Shown here in pieces: positions 8,670-21,722 of a stretch of DNA of 64,000 nt. This DNA is from Alloyangia mangrovi (GTDB lineage Bacteria; Pseudomonadota; Alphaproteobacteria; Rhodobacterales; Rhodobacteraceae): positions 186,001 through 250,000 of the forward strand of contig NZ_NTHN02000001.1 in NCBI RefSeq assembly GCF_002300555.2. Direction: 5' to 3'. The number at the start of each line of letters is the position of its first letter. The stretch's first letter is position 1. Under the pieces are notes generated by a model. The model did no database searches. It worked only from the letters and a program-made list of their open reading frames with translations, and was not told the origin of the DNA. The translations under genes and the position numbers were made by a program.

Positions 8670-8752
8670 AGGTTTACTGCATTTGCTGAACTAGTTTGCC
8701 TGGGTCCGGGATGAGAGCCTTTCTGCATCCTTTCACGGCTCAGGAGGCCGCT

Positions 8753-9289
8753 ATGACCCGCCAGACGAATTCGCCCGCAGATCGCCACGCGAGGGACGCG
8801 CAACTGCGCGTGCTTTCGGTCTTCTCGAAACGCCCCGAGGTCGCGCAGAGCGTGAACCGCGGCACCGCCGAAGTCACCGACGGGCTCGGCTGCGTCTACG
8901 CGCAAGACGGGCACCGCCTTGCGATCGACATGCCCGCCGCGGTCGGCGGCAGTGAGACCGGTCCCACGCCCGGCTTCTTCGGGCGCGCCGCGATCTGCGG
9001 TTGCGTTGCCATCGGCATCAAGATGACTGCCCTGCGCGAGGGGCTGCAACTTGACGCGGTGCGGGTCGACATCACGCAGCGCTGGGATGACCGGGGGCTC
9101 TTCGGCATGGCCGGGGCGAACGCCGGTCCGCTCGATACCGGTCTTGCCATCGAGATCGTCAGCGCCGAGCCCGCCGAGTTGATCGAGGCCATGGTGGCCC
9201 GCGCGCTGGCCTGCGATCCGTGGTTCCTGGCGTTTCGGGAGGCACAGGTGGTGCGCTCCAAGGTCACCGTCGCCGAGGCGGCGCTGTGA
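8753..9289 (+). CDS. OsmC-family protein
   Basis: A 178-residue protein of the OsmC/Ohr superfamily (thiol peroxidases for organic hydroperoxides, and relatives of unknown role). The central helix with its cysteine is seen in GFFGRAAICGCVAIGIKMTALREGLQLDAVRV, and a second cysteine is near ARALACDPWF, so the two-cysteine arrangement may be present. AGGAGG lies just upstream of the chosen start. Its stop overlaps the start of the methyltransferase by one base. Confidence 0.8.
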   Translation: MTRQTNSPADRHARDAQLRVLSVFSKRPEVAQSVNRGTAEVTDGLGCVYAQDGHRLAIDMPAAVGGSETGPTPGFFGRAAICGCVAIGIKMTALREGLQLDAVRVDITQRWDDRGLFGMAGANAGPLDTGLAIEIVSAEPAELIEAMVARALACDPWFLAFREAQVVRSKVTVAEAAL

Positions 9290-10203
9290 TGGAGGCCCGG
9301 CTTCAGACCCGCATCCAGCGCTACGGCTGGGATGCCGCGGCCGGCCACTACCATGCCGGCTGGGAGGCGCAGCTGCGCCCGGCTCACGACCGTCTGCTAG
9401 AGATGGCGGCGATCGGTGCCGGCGCGCGGGTGCTCGAGACCGCCAGCGGCAGCGGGCTGGTGACGCTGCGCCTTGCAGAGGCGGTCGGACAAGAGGGCCA
9501 TGTCCTGGCCACAGACCTTTCGCAGGGCATGATCGACGCATTGCAGGCGCGGCTCGACGAGGTGCGGCTTTCGACCGTCGGAACAGCCCGCATGGCAGCA
9601 GAAAATCTCGATGTCCCGGACCGGAGTTTCGACGCCGCAGTCTGCGCGCTCGGCCTCATGTACACGCCCGATCCCGCTGCAGCCGTGGCCGAGATGGCCC
9701 GTGTAGTGGCACCGGGCGGCACCATTGCGGCAACGGTCTGGGGGGAAAGGAGAAACTGCGGCTGGGCCGAGGTCTTTCCCATCGTCGATTCCCGCGTCGC
9801 CTCGGAGGTCTGCCCGCTCTTCTTCGGCACTGGCGCGCCGGGCGCGCTGACGCGCCTCTTCGAGCAGGCCGGGTTAGAGCAGACTGCCGAGGCACGGCAG
9901 AACGAGGAACTCGCCTTCCGTTCCGAACGGGAGCTGCTGGATGCCGTTCTGCTCGGCGGGCCGGTGGCGCTCGCGGTGAAGCGGTTCAGCCCGAGCGACT
10001 GGTCCGACGTCCAGCACGAGTTCCTCGCCTCGGTGGCGCCACATCGTCAAGGCGACGGAAGCTACAGGATCCCCGGAGAGTTCGTCACTGTCACAGGCAG
10101 GCGGAAGGGCGGGCCTCTTTGCTCGAAGTCGCCTGAACAGAAAACCGCAACTCGGAGGTTACATCGGGTGGGGCGGTGCCCCTGCACCAGCTCGACTTTG
10201 TAA
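9289..10203 (+). CDS. Class I SAM-dependent methyltransferase
   Basis: A 304-residue protein. Motif I is VLETASGSGLVTLRLAEAV, followed by the acidic ATDLSQGMIDA strand and the motif around VCALGLMYTPDP, the layout of UbiE-type class I methyltransferases. The start overlaps the OsmC stop, so the two are one operon. Family similarity seems to end near GEFVTVTGRRKG (about residue 270). The last 35 or so residues are compositionally different and lead into a gene-poor patch, so the original end may have been replaced. Confidence 0.8.
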   Translation: MEARLQTRIQRYGWDAAAGHYHAGWEAQLRPAHDRLLEMAAIGAGARVLETASGSGLVTLRLAEAVGQEGHVLATDLSQGMIDALQARLDEVRLSTVGTARMAAENLDVPDRSFDAAVCALGLMYTPDPAAAVAEMARVVAPGGTIAATVWGERRNCGWAEVFPIVDSRVASEVCPLFFGTGAPGALTRLFEQAGLEQTAEARQNEELAFRSERELLDAVLLGGPVALAVKRFSPSDWSDVQHEFLASVAPHRQGDGSYRIPGEFVTVTGRRKGGPLCSKSPEQKTATRRLHRVGRCPCTSSTL

Positions 10204-10528
10204 TTGTGTCTTGGGGCGGGGTTTGGCTGGCGGCGACACGGCGATTTGAATGACCGAAGCATGTCCGCAATAGCGTCCGGGCCTCGATGCGTGCCGTGCT
10301 TTCGGTAGCGCGGTATGAGCTCAAAGGAGTTCGGTGTGGACAAAAAATGAGCAACCGATCTGCGGAATTTACCGATGTTGATTGCCAATTCAACTACGAT
10401 GATTTTCGACGTTGCTTCGAGTGAACCCTTCCACTACCGTCGCGATATATTTCACGCCATCTCTTTCATAGATCCATCAAGAATTTGAATTGTTCCTCGC
10501 GTGCGCGCAGTAGAGGTAGGGGTAATTA
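10204..10528. other. Gene-poor, lower-GC stretch
   Basis: About 325 bases visibly richer in A and T than the flanks, with no credible coding frame. Weak minus-strand frames (10062-10393) show no recognisable family. Together with the odd tail of the methyltransferase it may be the scar of an insertion or rearrangement. Confidence 0.4.
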
Positions 10529-10981
10529 ATGAATCTTTCCATAGGTATGGTTGTTTCCGTTGTTGAGTCCAAAGGGGATGCCACACTGGAGCTTGTCGCG
10601 TTGGGGGGCGCCGAAAGAACCTTCATCAAGACCCGCGCAGTGACAGATATTGGAAAAGAGGGTGATATCCTCGCATACCATATCCCTGACGAAACCGACT
10701 TTATCTACAATCTGACCGACGGGACTTACTCCAAGCCAGCGACCAGATATCTTGACAGAGCCATGGCGCTGGCTCTCTTGGCGGCCTTCCTCACACTCGG
10801 ATTGATGCTCAAGCTTTCTGCGGCCTTGGCGATCTGCTCATTGGCATGTATCCTCGTTCATTTCTTGTACGAGCGATTGAGCCATCGGAAAAAGGTCCGC
10901 CAGGCGCAATACCTCGCAGGTGAGTACCAGAGCGACATTGAGAGGTCCCAGGGAGACCGCAAGTACCTCCCTGCTGCCTGA
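10529..10981 (+). CDS. Small two-helix membrane protein of unknown function
   Basis: 150 residues with no family I recognise. The first half is soluble and strand-rich (GMVVSVVESKGDATLELVAL, then GKEGDILAYHIPDETDFIYNL). Two hydrophobic helices follow (about residues 84-115), then a basic, charged tail (YERLSHRKKVRQAQYLAGEYQSD). Base composition and codon use are less GC-rich than in neighbouring genes, which suggests acquisition. It stands alone between the methyltransferase operon and the end of the CBB operon. Confidence 0.65.
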   Translation: MNLSIGMVVSVVESKGDATLELVALGGAERTFIKTRAVTDIGKEGDILAYHIPDETDFIYNLTDGTYSKPATRYLDRAMALALLAAFLTLGLMLKLSAALAICSLACILVHFLYERLSHRKKVRQAQYLAGEYQSDIERSQGDRKYLPAA

Positions 10982-11090
10982 CGCCGACTGGCCCGATATG
11001 ACGCTGGCCCTGGCCGGGGAAGAAAATGGCCTGCTCGCCGGAGAACGTCAGCAGGCGGGGCGGCTTTTCCGGCGATTCAGGCGGAACGGA

Positions 11091-11645
11091 TCACGCCACC
11101 TTCCACTTGATTGAACAGCCCATGGACGGGGTCTGCTCTTGCGGGCCGGTGCCGGTCTCGGCGACCTGCTTCATCGCTTCGAAAAGGTCGCGACGGGTGC
11201 CCTCGGGTGCGGCCTCCTTGCGCGAGGCGTCGAGCCGCCCTCGATACTGCAGGCCGAGTCCGGCATCGAAGCCGAAGAAATCCGGCGTGCAGGCGGCGCC
11301 ATAGGCGCGGGCAACTTCCTGGCTCTCGTCGTGCAGATAGGGGAAGGGGAAATCCCGTTCTTGCGCCATCTTCTGCATGTTCTCGAAACTGTCGGCAGGG
11401 TAGGCGGCAGCGTCATTGGCGCTGATCGCCACCACGCCGATGCCAAGCGTCTGAAGGTCGCGGGCGTCGCGCAGGATCCGGTCGAGCACCGCCAGCACGT
11501 AGGGGCAATGGTTACAGATGAACATGACCAGCGTGCCCTTCGAGCCGCGCAATTCCTCGAGGCTGTGGGTGCGGCCATCGGTGCCGGGTAGGGTGAAACC
11601 GGGCGCGGGCCATCCGAAATCGCAGACGGGCGGAGAGACGGCCAT
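11091..11645 (-). CDS. Thioredoxin-like peroxiredoxin-family protein
   Basis: 184 residues with the AhpC-TSA/redoxin fold. The opening is APGFTLPGTDGRTHSLEEL, the active-site pair is in MFICNHCPYVLAV (CxxC), and a cis-proline-type segment is ARAYGAACTPDFFGFD. This CNHCPY subgroup is usually annotated thioredoxin-family protein, and its exact substrate is not known. It follows cbbE by 62 bases on the same strand and may be the last gene of the CBB operon. Confidence 0.85.
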   Translation of the reverse strand: MAVSPPVCDFGWPAPGFTLPGTDGRTHSLEELRGSKGTLVMFICNHCPYVLAVLDRILRDARDLQTLGIGVVAISANDAAAYPADSFENMQKMAQERDFPFPYLHDESQEVARAYGAACTPDFFGFDAGLGLQYRGRLDASRKEAAPEGTRRDLFEAMKQVAETGTGPQEQTPSMGCSIKWKVA

Positions 11646-11707
11646 GGCAGTGGCTCCTTGGATCCAGGGCGGGTCTAGGGCGGGATCTGGTCGGGGACCC
11701 GGACGGG

Positions 11708-12406
11708 TCAGGCGGCATCGCGCGCCCCGCGCGCTGCGGCGCGGATCGCCCGGATATTCTGCCCGTAAGGTGCCGGATCGTCCACCGTGCCGCCCCGGAA
11801 CACCGCCGAGCCCGCCACCAGCACATCGGCGCCGGCTTCGACCACCAGCGGGGCGGTCGAGGGATCGACGCCGCCGTCGATCTCGATGTGGATCTCGCGG
11901 TCGCCGATCATCTCGCGCAGCCTGCGCACCTGCGCGATCTGGCTATGGATGAATTTCTGCCCGCCGAAGCCGGGGTTGACGGTCATCAGGCAGACCAGGT
12001 CGCACATGTCGAGCAGCGGCGCAGCGGCCTCCACCGGCGTGCCGGGATTGAGCGCGAGGCCCGCCTTCGCACCGCTGGCGCGGATCGCCTGCAGTGTGCG
12101 GTGGGTGTGCGGCCCGGCCTCGAGATGGGCGGTGAGGATATCGGCGCCGGCCTCGGCAAAGGCCTCGATGTAGGGATCTACCGGCGCGATCATCAGGTGC
12201 ACGTCCATCACGGTCGAGATATGCGGGCGGATCGCCTTCACCAGCGGCGGGCCGAAGGTGAGGTTGGGCACGAAGTGGCCGTCCATCATGTCGACGTGGA
12301 TCCAGTCCGCACCCTGCGCCTCGACGGCGCGGATTTCCTGCCCGAAGTTGGCGAAATCGGCGGAGAGGATGGACGGGGCGATCTTTAGGCTGCGGTCGAA
12401 ACTCAT
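11708..12406 (-). CDS. cbbE/rpe: Ribulose-phosphate 3-epimerase
   Basis: A 232-residue TIM barrel that interconverts ribulose-5-phosphate and xylulose-5-phosphate in CO2-acceptor regeneration. Family motifs are all present: [14 protein letters not shown] near the start, [17 protein letters not shown] (metal and catalytic Asp), [16 protein letters not shown] and [11 protein letters not shown]. It is the penultimate gene of the CBB operon and also links the pathway to xylulose-5-phosphate made from xylose by the xylA/xylB genes in this window. Confidence 0.95.
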   Translation of the reverse strand: MSFDRSLKIAPSILSADFANFGQEIRAVEAQGADWIHVDMMDGHFVPNLTFGPPLVKAIRPHISTVMDVHLMIAPVDPYIEAFAEAGADILTAHLEAGPHTHRTLQAIRASGAKAGLALNPGTPVEAAAPLLDMCDLVCLMTVNPGFGGQKFIHSQIAQVRRLREMIGDREIHIEIDGGVDPSTAPLVVEAGADVLVAGSAVFRGGTVDDPAPYGQNIRAIRAAARGARDAA

Positions 12407-12432
12407 GGTGCGGCTCCTCGTGGTGAGGGAGA

Positions 12433-12463
12433 GGGGGCGCTGCCCCCGTCCGCTGGCGCGGAC
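12433..12463. repeat. Double hairpin between cbbX and cbbE
   Basis: Two adjacent perfect stems: GGGGGC/GCCCCC (12433-12438 and 12442-12447) and GTCCGC/GCGGAC (12448-12453 and 12458-12463). A T6 run (12476-12481) lies beyond them only when read on the plus strand, that is against the operon, so this is not a classical terminator for cbbX. It could be an intergenic repeat of Rhodobacterales or a message-processing site. Confidence 0.5.
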
Positions 12464-12493
12464 TCCCCCGGGATATTTTTTCCTAGAAGAAGG

Positions 12494-13456
12494 TCATTCG
12501 GCGGCCGGTTGCAGGCGCCGGTCAGTGCCAAGTCCGCCGTGGAAGACGCGCGAGGCGCGGAGGTCGGCCTCGGTGATGGTCGAGAGTTCCTCGGCGCCAA
12601 GCGGGCCCGTGGCTTCGTTGAAGAGGCGGTTGGCTTGGCGCAGGCGTGCGCGGTCGAGCGCATTGCGGATAGAGCGCGCATTGGCGAAATGAGGCTGGCT
12701 GCGGCGGGCTGCGATGTAGGCGGCCATCGTGGAACGGGCGCCCTCGTCGAAGGCGTAGTTCTGCGCGCCAAGCATGATTTCCGCGATGCGCAGCAGCTCG
12801 TCGTCGCTGTAGTCGGGGAACTCGATGTGATGGGCGATGCGCGAGCGGAAGCCGGGGTTGCTTTCGAAGAAGCGGTCCATGCGATCGGCGTAGCCGGCGA
12901 GGATCACCACGAGATCGTCGCGGTTGTTCTCCATCACCTGCAGCAGGATCTCAATCGCCTCCTGCCCATAGTCGCGCTCGTTCTCGGGCCGGTAGAGGTA
13001 GTAGGCCTCGTCGATGAAGAGCACGCCGCCCATCGCCTTCTTCAGCACTTCCTTGGTCTTGGGGGCGGTGTGGCCGATGTACTGCCCGACGAGATCGTCG
13101 CGGGTGACGGTGACAAGGTGGCCCTTGCGCACGTAGCCGAGGCGGTGCAGCAGGTCGGCCATCTTCAGCGCCACGGTGGTCTTGCCGGTGCCGGGGTTGC
13201 CGGTGAAGGACATGTGCAGGGTCGGCGTCTCGGTGGCGAGCCCCATCTGGCGGCGCGCCTTGTCGACCAGCAGCAGCGCGGCGGTCTCGCGGATGCGGGC
13301 CTTGACCGGGGCGAGGCCGATCATCGTGGCGTCGAGCTCGGCCAGAACCTCGCGCACGCCGCTCTCTTCGAAGGCGGCGGCAAGGTCGACGGTCGCGGGA
13401 CATTCGGAGCGCTCGGGGCGCGGAAGTTCTGTCTCTGTCTGCGGGGTCTCGGTCAT
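12494..13456 (-). CDS. cbbX: Red-type RuBisCO activase CbbX (AAA+ ATPase)
   Basis: A 320-residue hexameric AAA+ remodeller that pulls on the RbcL C-terminus to free inhibited RuBisCO. It carries Walker [10 protein letters not shown] (residues 86-94), the pore-loop region VGQYIGHT (about 124-130), Walker [14 protein letters not shown] and sensor [13 protein letters not shown]. The start is set at ATG 13456 (MTETPQ) because upstream in-frame sequence is low complexity. CbbX is diagnostic of form IC/ID enzymes and fits the rbcL type here. Confidence 0.95.
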   Translation of the reverse strand: MTETPQTETELPRPERSECPATVDLAAAFEESGVREVLAELDATMIGLAPVKARIRETAALLLVDKARRQMGLATETPTLHMSFTGNPGTGKTTVALKMADLLHRLGYVRKGHLVTVTRDDLVGQYIGHTAPKTKEVLKKAMGGVLFIDEAYYLYRPENERDYGQEAIEILLQVMENNRDDLVVILAGYADRMDRFFESNPGFRSRIAHHIEFPDYSDDELLRIAEIMLGAQNYAFDEGARSTMAAYIAARRSQPHFANARSIRNALDRARLRQANRLFNEATGPLGAEELSTITEADLRASRVFHGGLGTDRRLQPAAE

Positions 13457-13564
13457 CTCGGCCTCCGAACTCGGGTGGACTGCGGAAGGGTGGGGCACCC
13501 TGACTGGTCTGGGCCGGGGCGCCCCCATGGCCCGCACCCGTGGAGGAACGGGCGCGGAACGGGC

Positions 13565-13984
13565 TCAGGCGTAGCGTCGGCCTTCGGGCTCGCGCATGGC
13601 GTAGCTCTCGATCGTGTAGCGCACGATCCGGCCCTCGCCCTCCTGCCGCACGACGCGGAAACCGGGCTCATCCGCCGGGCGCCCCGCGATGAAGCTCATG
13701 CGGATGGACTCCCAACCGGCGGTGCTGTCGAAGGCGATGACGCGGATGTATTTCCCGCCGTGCGCCTTGCGGCACTCGTTGACCTCGAAGACCACCGCCG
13801 CGGCGTCGGGATTGTCGAACATCGGGTGGCCCCACATCTCCCAGTAGGTGTTTCGGGGGTGCGGGTCGTCGGTGTATTCGACCGACACGGCCCAGCCCTT
13901 GTCGATGGCATATTGGGCCTGCGCGCGGATGTCGTCATCCGTGAGGTCAGGCAGGAAGCTGAACTGTCCTTGTCTCAGGCGCAT
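13565..13984 (-). CDS. cbbS/rbcS: RuBisCO small subunit, red type
   Basis: 139 residues. The start MRLRQGQFSFLPDLTDDDI, the core HPRNTYWEMWGHPMFDNPDAAAV and FEVNECRKAHGGKYIRVIAFD are typical small-subunit signatures. The extended C-terminus (VVRQEGEGRIVRYTIESYA) corresponds to the extra beta-hairpin of form IC/ID small subunits. An in-frame extension upstream of 13984 lacks similarity and was rejected as start. It lies 118 bases downstream of rbcL. Confidence 0.96.
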   Translation of the reverse strand: MRLRQGQFSFLPDLTDDDIRAQAQYAIDKGWAVSVEYTDDPHPRNTYWEMWGHPMFDNPDAAAVVFEVNECRKAHGGKYIRVIAFDSTAGWESIRMSFIAGRPADEPGFRVVRQEGEGRIVRYTIESYAMREPEGRRYA

Positions 13985-14102
13985 CGGGGATCTCCTTTGG
14001 CGGTCTGGCTCTGCCGGGTCGGCAGCGTGGCGGGATGAGGGGCCGAGGGCGCATGCGCCAGCGGCAGGGGCGGCGTGGCGCCCGGGGTGAGGGGCAGGCG
14101 GC

Positions 14103-16666
<2,564 letters not shown>

Positions 16667-16686
16667 GGGTTTCCTCCCTTTGGCGG

Positions 16687-17721
16687 TCAGGCGTCTTGCA
16701 GCGAGGCGGGGGCCTCGGCACCGATGAGCCTGCCCATCGCCACGGCGGTGTCCGCCATGCGGTTGGAGAAGCCCCATTCGTTGTCGTACCAGGACAGGAT
16801 CCGCACCATCCGCCCGGTCATGACGCGGGTCTGGTCCATGTGGAACACCGAGCTGTGCGGGTCGTGGTTGAAGTCGGTCGAGACGTTGGGCTGGTCGGTG
16901 TAGCCGAGCACGCCCCGGAGCGGGCCGTCGGCGGCGGCGCGGATCGCGGCGTTGACCTCCTCGGCGGTGGTGTCGCGGGCCGCCTCGAAGACCAGATCGA
17001 CGACCGACACATTGGGGGTTGGCACGCGGATCGCCACCCCGTCGAGTTTTCCGTTCAGCTCGGGCAGCACGAGGCCTACGGCCTTGGCGGCGCCGGTGCT
17101 GGTGGGGATCATCGACAGCGCTGCGGCGCGGGCGCGATAGAGGTCCTTGTGCATCGTATCCAGCGTCGGCTGGTCGCCGGTGTAGCTGTGGATCGTGGTC
17201 ATGAAACCCTTCTCGATGCCGATGGCGTCATTGAGCGCCTTGGCCACGGGCGAGAGGCAATTGGTGGTGCAGGAGGCGTTCGAGACGACCACATGCTCGG
17301 AACGCAACTCGCGGTGGTTCACGCCGAAGACGACGGTCTTGTCGGCGCCCGAGGCGGGGGCGGAGACCAGCACGCGCTTCGAGCCGTTCTGCAAATGCAG
17401 TGCCGCCTTGCCTCGGTCGGTGAAGAGCCCGGTGCATTCGAGCGCCACGTCGACGCCCTCCCAGGGCAGCTCGGCGGGATTGCGCAGCGCGGTCACCTCG
17501 ATCGGCCCGCGCCCGAGATCGATGGTGCTGCCGCGCACCGTCACCTCGCCGGGAAAGCGCCCGTGCACGCTGTCGAAGCGCAGCAGATGGGCGTTGGTCT
17601 CCACCGGGCCGAGATCGTTGATCGCGACCACCTCGATGTCGGTGCGGCCCGATTCCGCGATGGCGCGGAGCACATTTCTCCCGATACGGCCGAAGCCGTT
17701 TATGGCAACCCTGACTGTCAT
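16687..17721 (-). CDS. cbbG/gap: Glyceraldehyde-3-phosphate dehydrogenase, type I
   Basis: A 344-residue NAD(P)-dependent GAPDH of the CBB operon. The N-terminal Rossmann motif is [14 protein letters not shown], the active-site cysteine is Cys151 in SNASCTTNC, the catalytic histidine is in [10 protein letters not shown], and the C-terminal signature is [16 protein letters not shown]. Spacing of about 20 bases on both sides places it in the operon. No phosphoglycerate kinase gene is in this window, so 3-PGA must be phosphorylated by a pgk elsewhere. Confidence 0.95.
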   Translation of the reverse strand: MTVRVAINGFGRIGRNVLRAIAESGRTDIEVVAINDLGPVETNAHLLRFDSVHGRFPGEVTVRGSTIDLGRGPIEVTALRNPAELPWEGVDVALECTGLFTDRGKAALHLQNGSKRVLVSAPASGADKTVVFGVNHRELRSEHVVVSNASCTTNCLSPVAKALNDAIGIEKGFMTTIHSYTGDQPTLDTMHKDLYRARAAALSMIPTSTGAAKAVGLVLPELNGKLDGVAIRVPTPNVSVVDLVFEAARDTTAEEVNAAIRAAADGPLRGVLGYTDQPNVSTDFNHDPHSSVFHMDQTRVMTGRMVRILSWYDNEWGFSNRMADTAVAMGRLIGAEAPASLQDA

Positions 17722-17740
17722 CCCTGATCCTCTTCCTGAG

Positions 17741-19723
17741 CTATTGCAGGTTCTTGGCGAGGCGGGCGACCGCCTCCGCGGTGATGCCGAAATGGCGGTA
17801 GAGCTCCGGTGCGGGCGCCGAGGCCCCGAACCCGGTCATGCCGATAAAGCCGTCCCCGGGGCGCAGCATCTGGCACCAGCCCTGCCGGATGGCGGCCTCG
17901 ATGCCGATGCGCGGCGCCTCGCCGAGGATCTCGGCGCGGTACTCGGGCGGCTGTTGGACGAAAAGCTCGAAGCAGGGGGCCGAGACCACCGCGACGTTTA
18001 GGCCCTCCTCGACCAACAGATCGGCGGCGGTGAGTGCGAGGTCCACCTCCGAGCCGGTGGCGATGAGCGTCACGTCGCGCTTCGGTGCCTCCTTTAGAAC
18101 ATAGGCGCCGCGGGCGGTGAGGTTGGCCTCGACGTGGCGGGTGCGCACCGTCGGCAGGTTCTGGCGCGAGAGGCACAGGACTGAGGGCGTGCTTTCCTGC
18201 TCCATGGCAAGCGCCCAGGCCTCGGCGGTCTCCACCGCGTCGGCGGGGCGGAAGACCAGCATGTTCGGCATGGCGCGCAGGCTGGCAATGGTCTCGACCG
18301 GCTGGTGGGTGGGTCCGTCCTCGCCGAGGCCGATGCTGTCATGGGTCATCACGTAGGCGACGGGCACGCCCATGAGGGCCGAGAGGCGCATCGCAGGGCG
18401 GCAGTAGTCGGCGAAGGCAAGGAAAGTGCCGCCGTAGGGTTTCAGCCCGCCATGCAGCGCGATCCCGTTCATCGCCGCGGCCATGCCGTGTTCGCGGATG
18501 CCGTAGTGGATGTAGTTGCCCGAGTAGTCGGCGGCGGTGACCGCGCGCATCCCCTTGGTGCGGGTGTTGTTCGAGCCGGTCAGGTCCGCCGAGCCGCCGA
18601 CGGTGTTGGGTAGCGTGCCGTTGACCACCTCGAGCGCCATCTCGCTGGCCTTGCGGGTCGCCACCTTGGGCGCGTCCTGCGACAGCCGGTGCTTGTAGGC
18701 GCAGAGGGCGGCGTCGAGCGTCTTGGCATCCACCGGGGCAAACGCGGCGCGGAAGGCTTCGGCCCGCGGGTCTTCCCCGAGCCTGCGGGTCCAGCCCTGC
18801 CGCGCCTCGCCACCGCGCGCGGCCACGGCGGCCCATGCGTCACGGACCTCGGGCGGGATCTCGAAGGCCGGGAGGGACCAGTCGAGCGCCTCGCGCGCGG
18901 CGGCGATTTCCTCGGCGCCCAGCGGGGCGCCATGTACGTCATGCGAGCCCCGCTTGTTGGGCGCGCCATAGCCGATGATGGTGCGGCAGGCGATCATCGA
19001 GGGGCGGTCGTCGGCGCGGGCCATCTCGATGGCGGCGGCGATGGCCTCCTTGTCGTGGCCGTCCACCGCCTGCACGTGCCAGCCCGCGGCGCGGAAGCGC
19101 GCCTTCTGGTCGGTCGAGGTGGAAATCTCGGTGCTGCCGTCGATGGTGATGCGGTTGTCGTCCCAGAAGAGGATCAGCCGCGACAGGCCGAGGTGGCCGG
19201 CGAGGTCGATGGCCTCGTGGCTGATCCCCTCCATCAGGCAGCCGTCCCCGGCGATCACATAGGTGTAATGGTCCATGAGCTGATCGCCGAAGCGGGCGTT
19301 CAGCATCCGCTCGGCCAGCGCCATGCCGACGGCGGTCGAGATGCCCTGACCAAGCGGGCCGGTGGTGGTCTCGATGCCCTTGGCGTGGCCGTATTCCGGA
19401 TGGCCGGCGGTGCGCGATCCAAGCTGGCGGAAGCGCTTGATCTCTTCCATCGGCATGTCCTCGTAACCGAGCAGGTGATGGATCGCGTAGACCAGCATAG
19501 AGCCGTGCCCGGCGCTCATCACGAAGCGGTCTCGGTCGGGCCAGTGGGGATCGCGCGGGTCGAGCATGATGAAGCGGTTGAAGAGCACTGTCGCCACGTC
19601 CGCCATGCCCATCGGCGCGCCGGGATGGCCCGAGTTCGCTTGCTGCACCGCGTCCATGGTCAGCACCCGGATGGCATTTGCCATAAGGTCTTCGGTGGCG
19701 GTGACCTTGGTCTGAACGTTCAT
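17741..19723 (-). CDS. cbbT/tkt: Transketolase
   Basis: A 660-residue thiamine-diphosphate enzyme moving two-carbon units in CO2-acceptor regeneration. It contains the N-terminal [18 protein letters not shown], the TPP/metal motif [13 protein letters not shown]...WDDN, the pyrimidine-domain segment [16 protein letters not shown] and C-terminal [16 protein letters not shown]. The start is ATG 19723 (MNVQTKV); longer in-frame sequence upstream overlaps prkA and is not conserved. Xylulose-5-phosphate from the xylose pathway is one of its substrates. Confidence 0.95.
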   Translation of the reverse strand: MNVQTKVTATEDLMANAIRVLTMDAVQQANSGHPGAPMGMADVATVLFNRFIMLDPRDPHWPDRDRFVMSAGHGSMLVYAIHHLLGYEDMPMEEIKRFRQLGSRTAGHPEYGHAKGIETTTGPLGQGISTAVGMALAERMLNARFGDQLMDHYTYVIAGDGCLMEGISHEAIDLAGHLGLSRLILFWDDNRITIDGSTEISTSTDQKARFRAAGWHVQAVDGHDKEAIAAAIEMARADDRPSMIACRTIIGYGAPNKRGSHDVHGAPLGAEEIAAAREALDWSLPAFEIPPEVRDAWAAVAARGGEARQGWTRRLGEDPRAEAFRAAFAPVDAKTLDAALCAYKHRLSQDAPKVATRKASEMALEVVNGTLPNTVGGSADLTGSNNTRTKGMRAVTAADYSGNYIHYGIREHGMAAAMNGIALHGGLKPYGGTFLAFADYCRPAMRLSALMGVPVAYVMTHDSIGLGEDGPTHQPVETIASLRAMPNMLVFRPADAVETAEAWALAMEQESTPSVLCLSRQNLPTVRTRHVEANLTARGAYVLKEAPKRDVTLIATGSEVDLALTAADLLVEEGLNVAVVSAPCFELFVQQPPEYRAEILGEAPRIGIEAAIRQGWCQMLRPGDGFIGMTGFGASAPAPELYRHFGITAEAVARLAKNLQ

Positions 19724-19737
19724 GTCGTCTCCTCCAA

Positions 19738-20610
19738 TCAGGCGCGCTTGCTCTCGGTGACGAGCCGCTGGACCATGGGCGTGAAGATGAGTTGCATCGC
19801 CAGATCCATCTTGCCGCCGGGGATCACGATGGAATTGGCACGGCTCATCCAGCTGTTCTGGATCATCGAGGTGAGATACGGGAAATCGATCCCCCGCGGG
19901 TTGCGGAAGCGGATCACCACGAGGCTCTCGTCGGCGGTGGGGATCCAGCGCGCGATGAACGGGTCTGAGGTGTCGACCACCGGCACGCGCTGGAAGTTCA
20001 CGTCGGTCTGGATGAACTGCGGGCAGATGCAGTGCACATAGGCGTGCATCCGGCGCAGGATCGTGTCGGTCACCGCCTCGGTGGTGTAGCCGCGGCTGGC
20101 CTTGTCGCGGTGGATCTTCTGGATCCATTCGAGGTTGATCACCGGCACCACGCCGATCTTGAGATCCGCCAGCGCCGCGAGGTTCACCTCGTCATTGGCC
20201 ACCGCGCCGTGCAGCCCCTCGTAGAACAGCAGGTCGCTGCCCTCGTCGAAGCTCTCCCAGTCGGTGAAATTTCCCGGGGCGGTGTTCCAGCGTGCGGCTT
20301 CGCCCTCGTCGTGCACGTAGTGACGGGTGCGCCCGGTGCCGGTCTCGCCGTAGGTGCGGAATATCTCTTCGAGTTCGCCCAACTCATTGGCGTCATATGA
20401 GAAATGCGAGAAGGTCTCATCCCCGGAAGACTTCCGTGCCTCCAGTTCGGCTTTCATGTCGGCGCGGTTGTAGCGGTGGAAGGCGTCGCCCTCGATGCTC
20501 ACCGACTTGATCCCCTCGCGGCGGAAAATCTGGTCGAAGGTCGTCTTGACCGTGGTCGTGCCGGCGCCCGAAGAGCCGGTGACGGAGATGATGGGGTGCT
20601 TCTTGCTCAT
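19738..20610 (-). CDS. cbbP/prkA: Phosphoribulokinase
   Basis: A 290-residue ATP-dependent kinase making ribulose-1,5-bisphosphate, the second enzyme unique to the CBB cycle. The P-loop [12 protein letters not shown] is at residues 11-22, followed by [24 protein letters not shown] (Walker B-like) and [14 protein letters not shown]. It is the octameric proteobacterial type by length and motif. It lies between fbp and tkt with short spacers. Confidence 0.96.
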   Translation of the reverse strand: MSKKHPIISVTGSSGAGTTTVKTTFDQIFRREGIKSVSIEGDAFHRYNRADMKAELEARKSSGDETFSHFSYDANELGELEEIFRTYGETGTGRTRHYVHDEGEAARWNTAPGNFTDWESFDEGSDLLFYEGLHGAVANDEVNLAALADLKIGVVPVINLEWIQKIHRDKASRGYTTEAVTDTILRRMHAYVHCICPQFIQTDVNFQRVPVVDTSDPFIARWIPTADESLVVIRFRNPRGIDFPYLTSMIQNSWMSRANSIVIPGGKMDLAMQLIFTPMVQRLVTESKRA

Positions 20611-20658
20611 GGGTTCGGTCGTTCCGTGAAACTCGGGGCAGGGCGTCGGACAAATGGC

Positions 20659-21666
20659 TCAGGCGCGGAACAGGCCGCGGTTGCCGAAAAGGGCAGAGAC
20701 CTCCTGGTCGGGCAGGTCGTGGTAGGCGGCAACGTGATCCACTTTTCCCGCGGAGCCGAAGACGAAGGGCGTGCGGGCGTGCAGGCTCTCGGGGATCAGG
20801 TCGAGGATGCGCGTGGTGCCATCGGTGGCGCGGCCCTGCGCGGCCTCGATCAGCAGGGCAATCGGGGCGCATTCGTAGACCATGCGCAGCCGTCCTGCCT
20901 CGTAGCCGGGGCGGGCGTCGGACGGGTAGAGGAACAGCCCGCCGCGCATCAGGATGCGGTGCGTCTCGGCCACCAGAGAGGCGATCCAGCGCATGTTGAA
21001 ATTGCAGGCGCGCGGCCCCTCGGCCCCGGCGAGGCAATCGTCGATATAGGCGCGGATCGGCTTCGACCAATGGCGGTAGTTCGAGGCGTTGATGGCGAAT
21101 TCGGTGCTGGCGCCTTCGACGGTGACGGCATCGCTCAGCAGGATGAAGAGCCCGGTTTGCGGGTCGAGGATGTGGTGCTGCAGGCTGGCTCCGAAGCTCA
21201 GCATCAGCATCACCTGCGGGCCGTAGATCACGTAGCCCGCGGCCAGTTGTTCGTGCCCGGGGCGGAGGAAGCTCTCCGCCCCGGTCTCGCGGGCGGCACG
21301 GAGGGAGAAGATCGTGCCGATGGAGACGTTGGTCTCGATGTTCGAGGAGCCGTCGAGCGGATCGATGGCCAGCGCCAGCGTGCCCTCCGGATCGAGGAGA
21401 ACCGGCGCGTCGCGCTCCTCGGAGGCGTACCAGCGCACGCCGGTGCCGCGGATCGCCTCGGCAAAGGCCTCGTCCGCGAGCACGTCGAGCGCCTTCTGCG
21501 CATCGCCCCCGGCATTGTCGCCGACATGGGTGGCCATCTGACCGTCGAGCGGGCCACGGGCGATCCGATGGGCCAGATCGCGGGCGACCTGGCCGATGGC
21601 CTCAAGAGCCGGACGCAGGGTCGCCGGGATCGGGGCCTCCGCGGGGAAAGCGTGGGTGTCGGTCAT
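20659..21666 (-). CDS. cbbF/fbp: Fructose-1,6-bisphosphatase, class I
   Basis: A 335-residue Mg-dependent phosphatase, first gene of the CBB operon. The metal-site signature [14 protein letters not shown] is clear, with [16 protein letters not shown] and the substrate segment [24 protein letters not shown] three bases upstream is an alternative start; ATG 21666 is preferred, with GAGGAAGAGGAGG just upstream. The gene is divergent from cbbR across a 99-base AT-rich control region. Confidence 0.95.
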   Translation of the reverse strand: MTDTHAFPAEAPIPATLRPALEAIGQVARDLAHRIARGPLDGQMATHVGDNAGGDAQKALDVLADEAFAEAIRGTGVRWYASEERDAPVLLDPEGTLALAIDPLDGSSNIETNVSIGTIFSLRAARETGAESFLRPGHEQLAAGYVIYGPQVMLMLSFGASLQHHILDPQTGLFILLSDAVTVEGASTEFAINASNYRHWSKPIRAYIDDCLAGAEGPRACNFNMRWIASLVAETHRILMRGGLFLYPSDARPGYEAGRLRMVYECAPIALLIEAAQGRATDGTTRILDLIPESLHARTPFVFGSAGKVDHVAAYHDLPDQEVSALFGNRGLFRA

Positions 21667-21722
21667 CAAGGCCTCCTCTTCCTCGACGGGTGACGTCCCT
21701 TGATCTTGCGGAAGGTTGCTTG

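Noticed and set aside
12433-12481. Rho-independent terminator after cbbX
   Set aside because: The T run lies on the wrong side for the minus-strand operon, and cbbE continues on the same strand.
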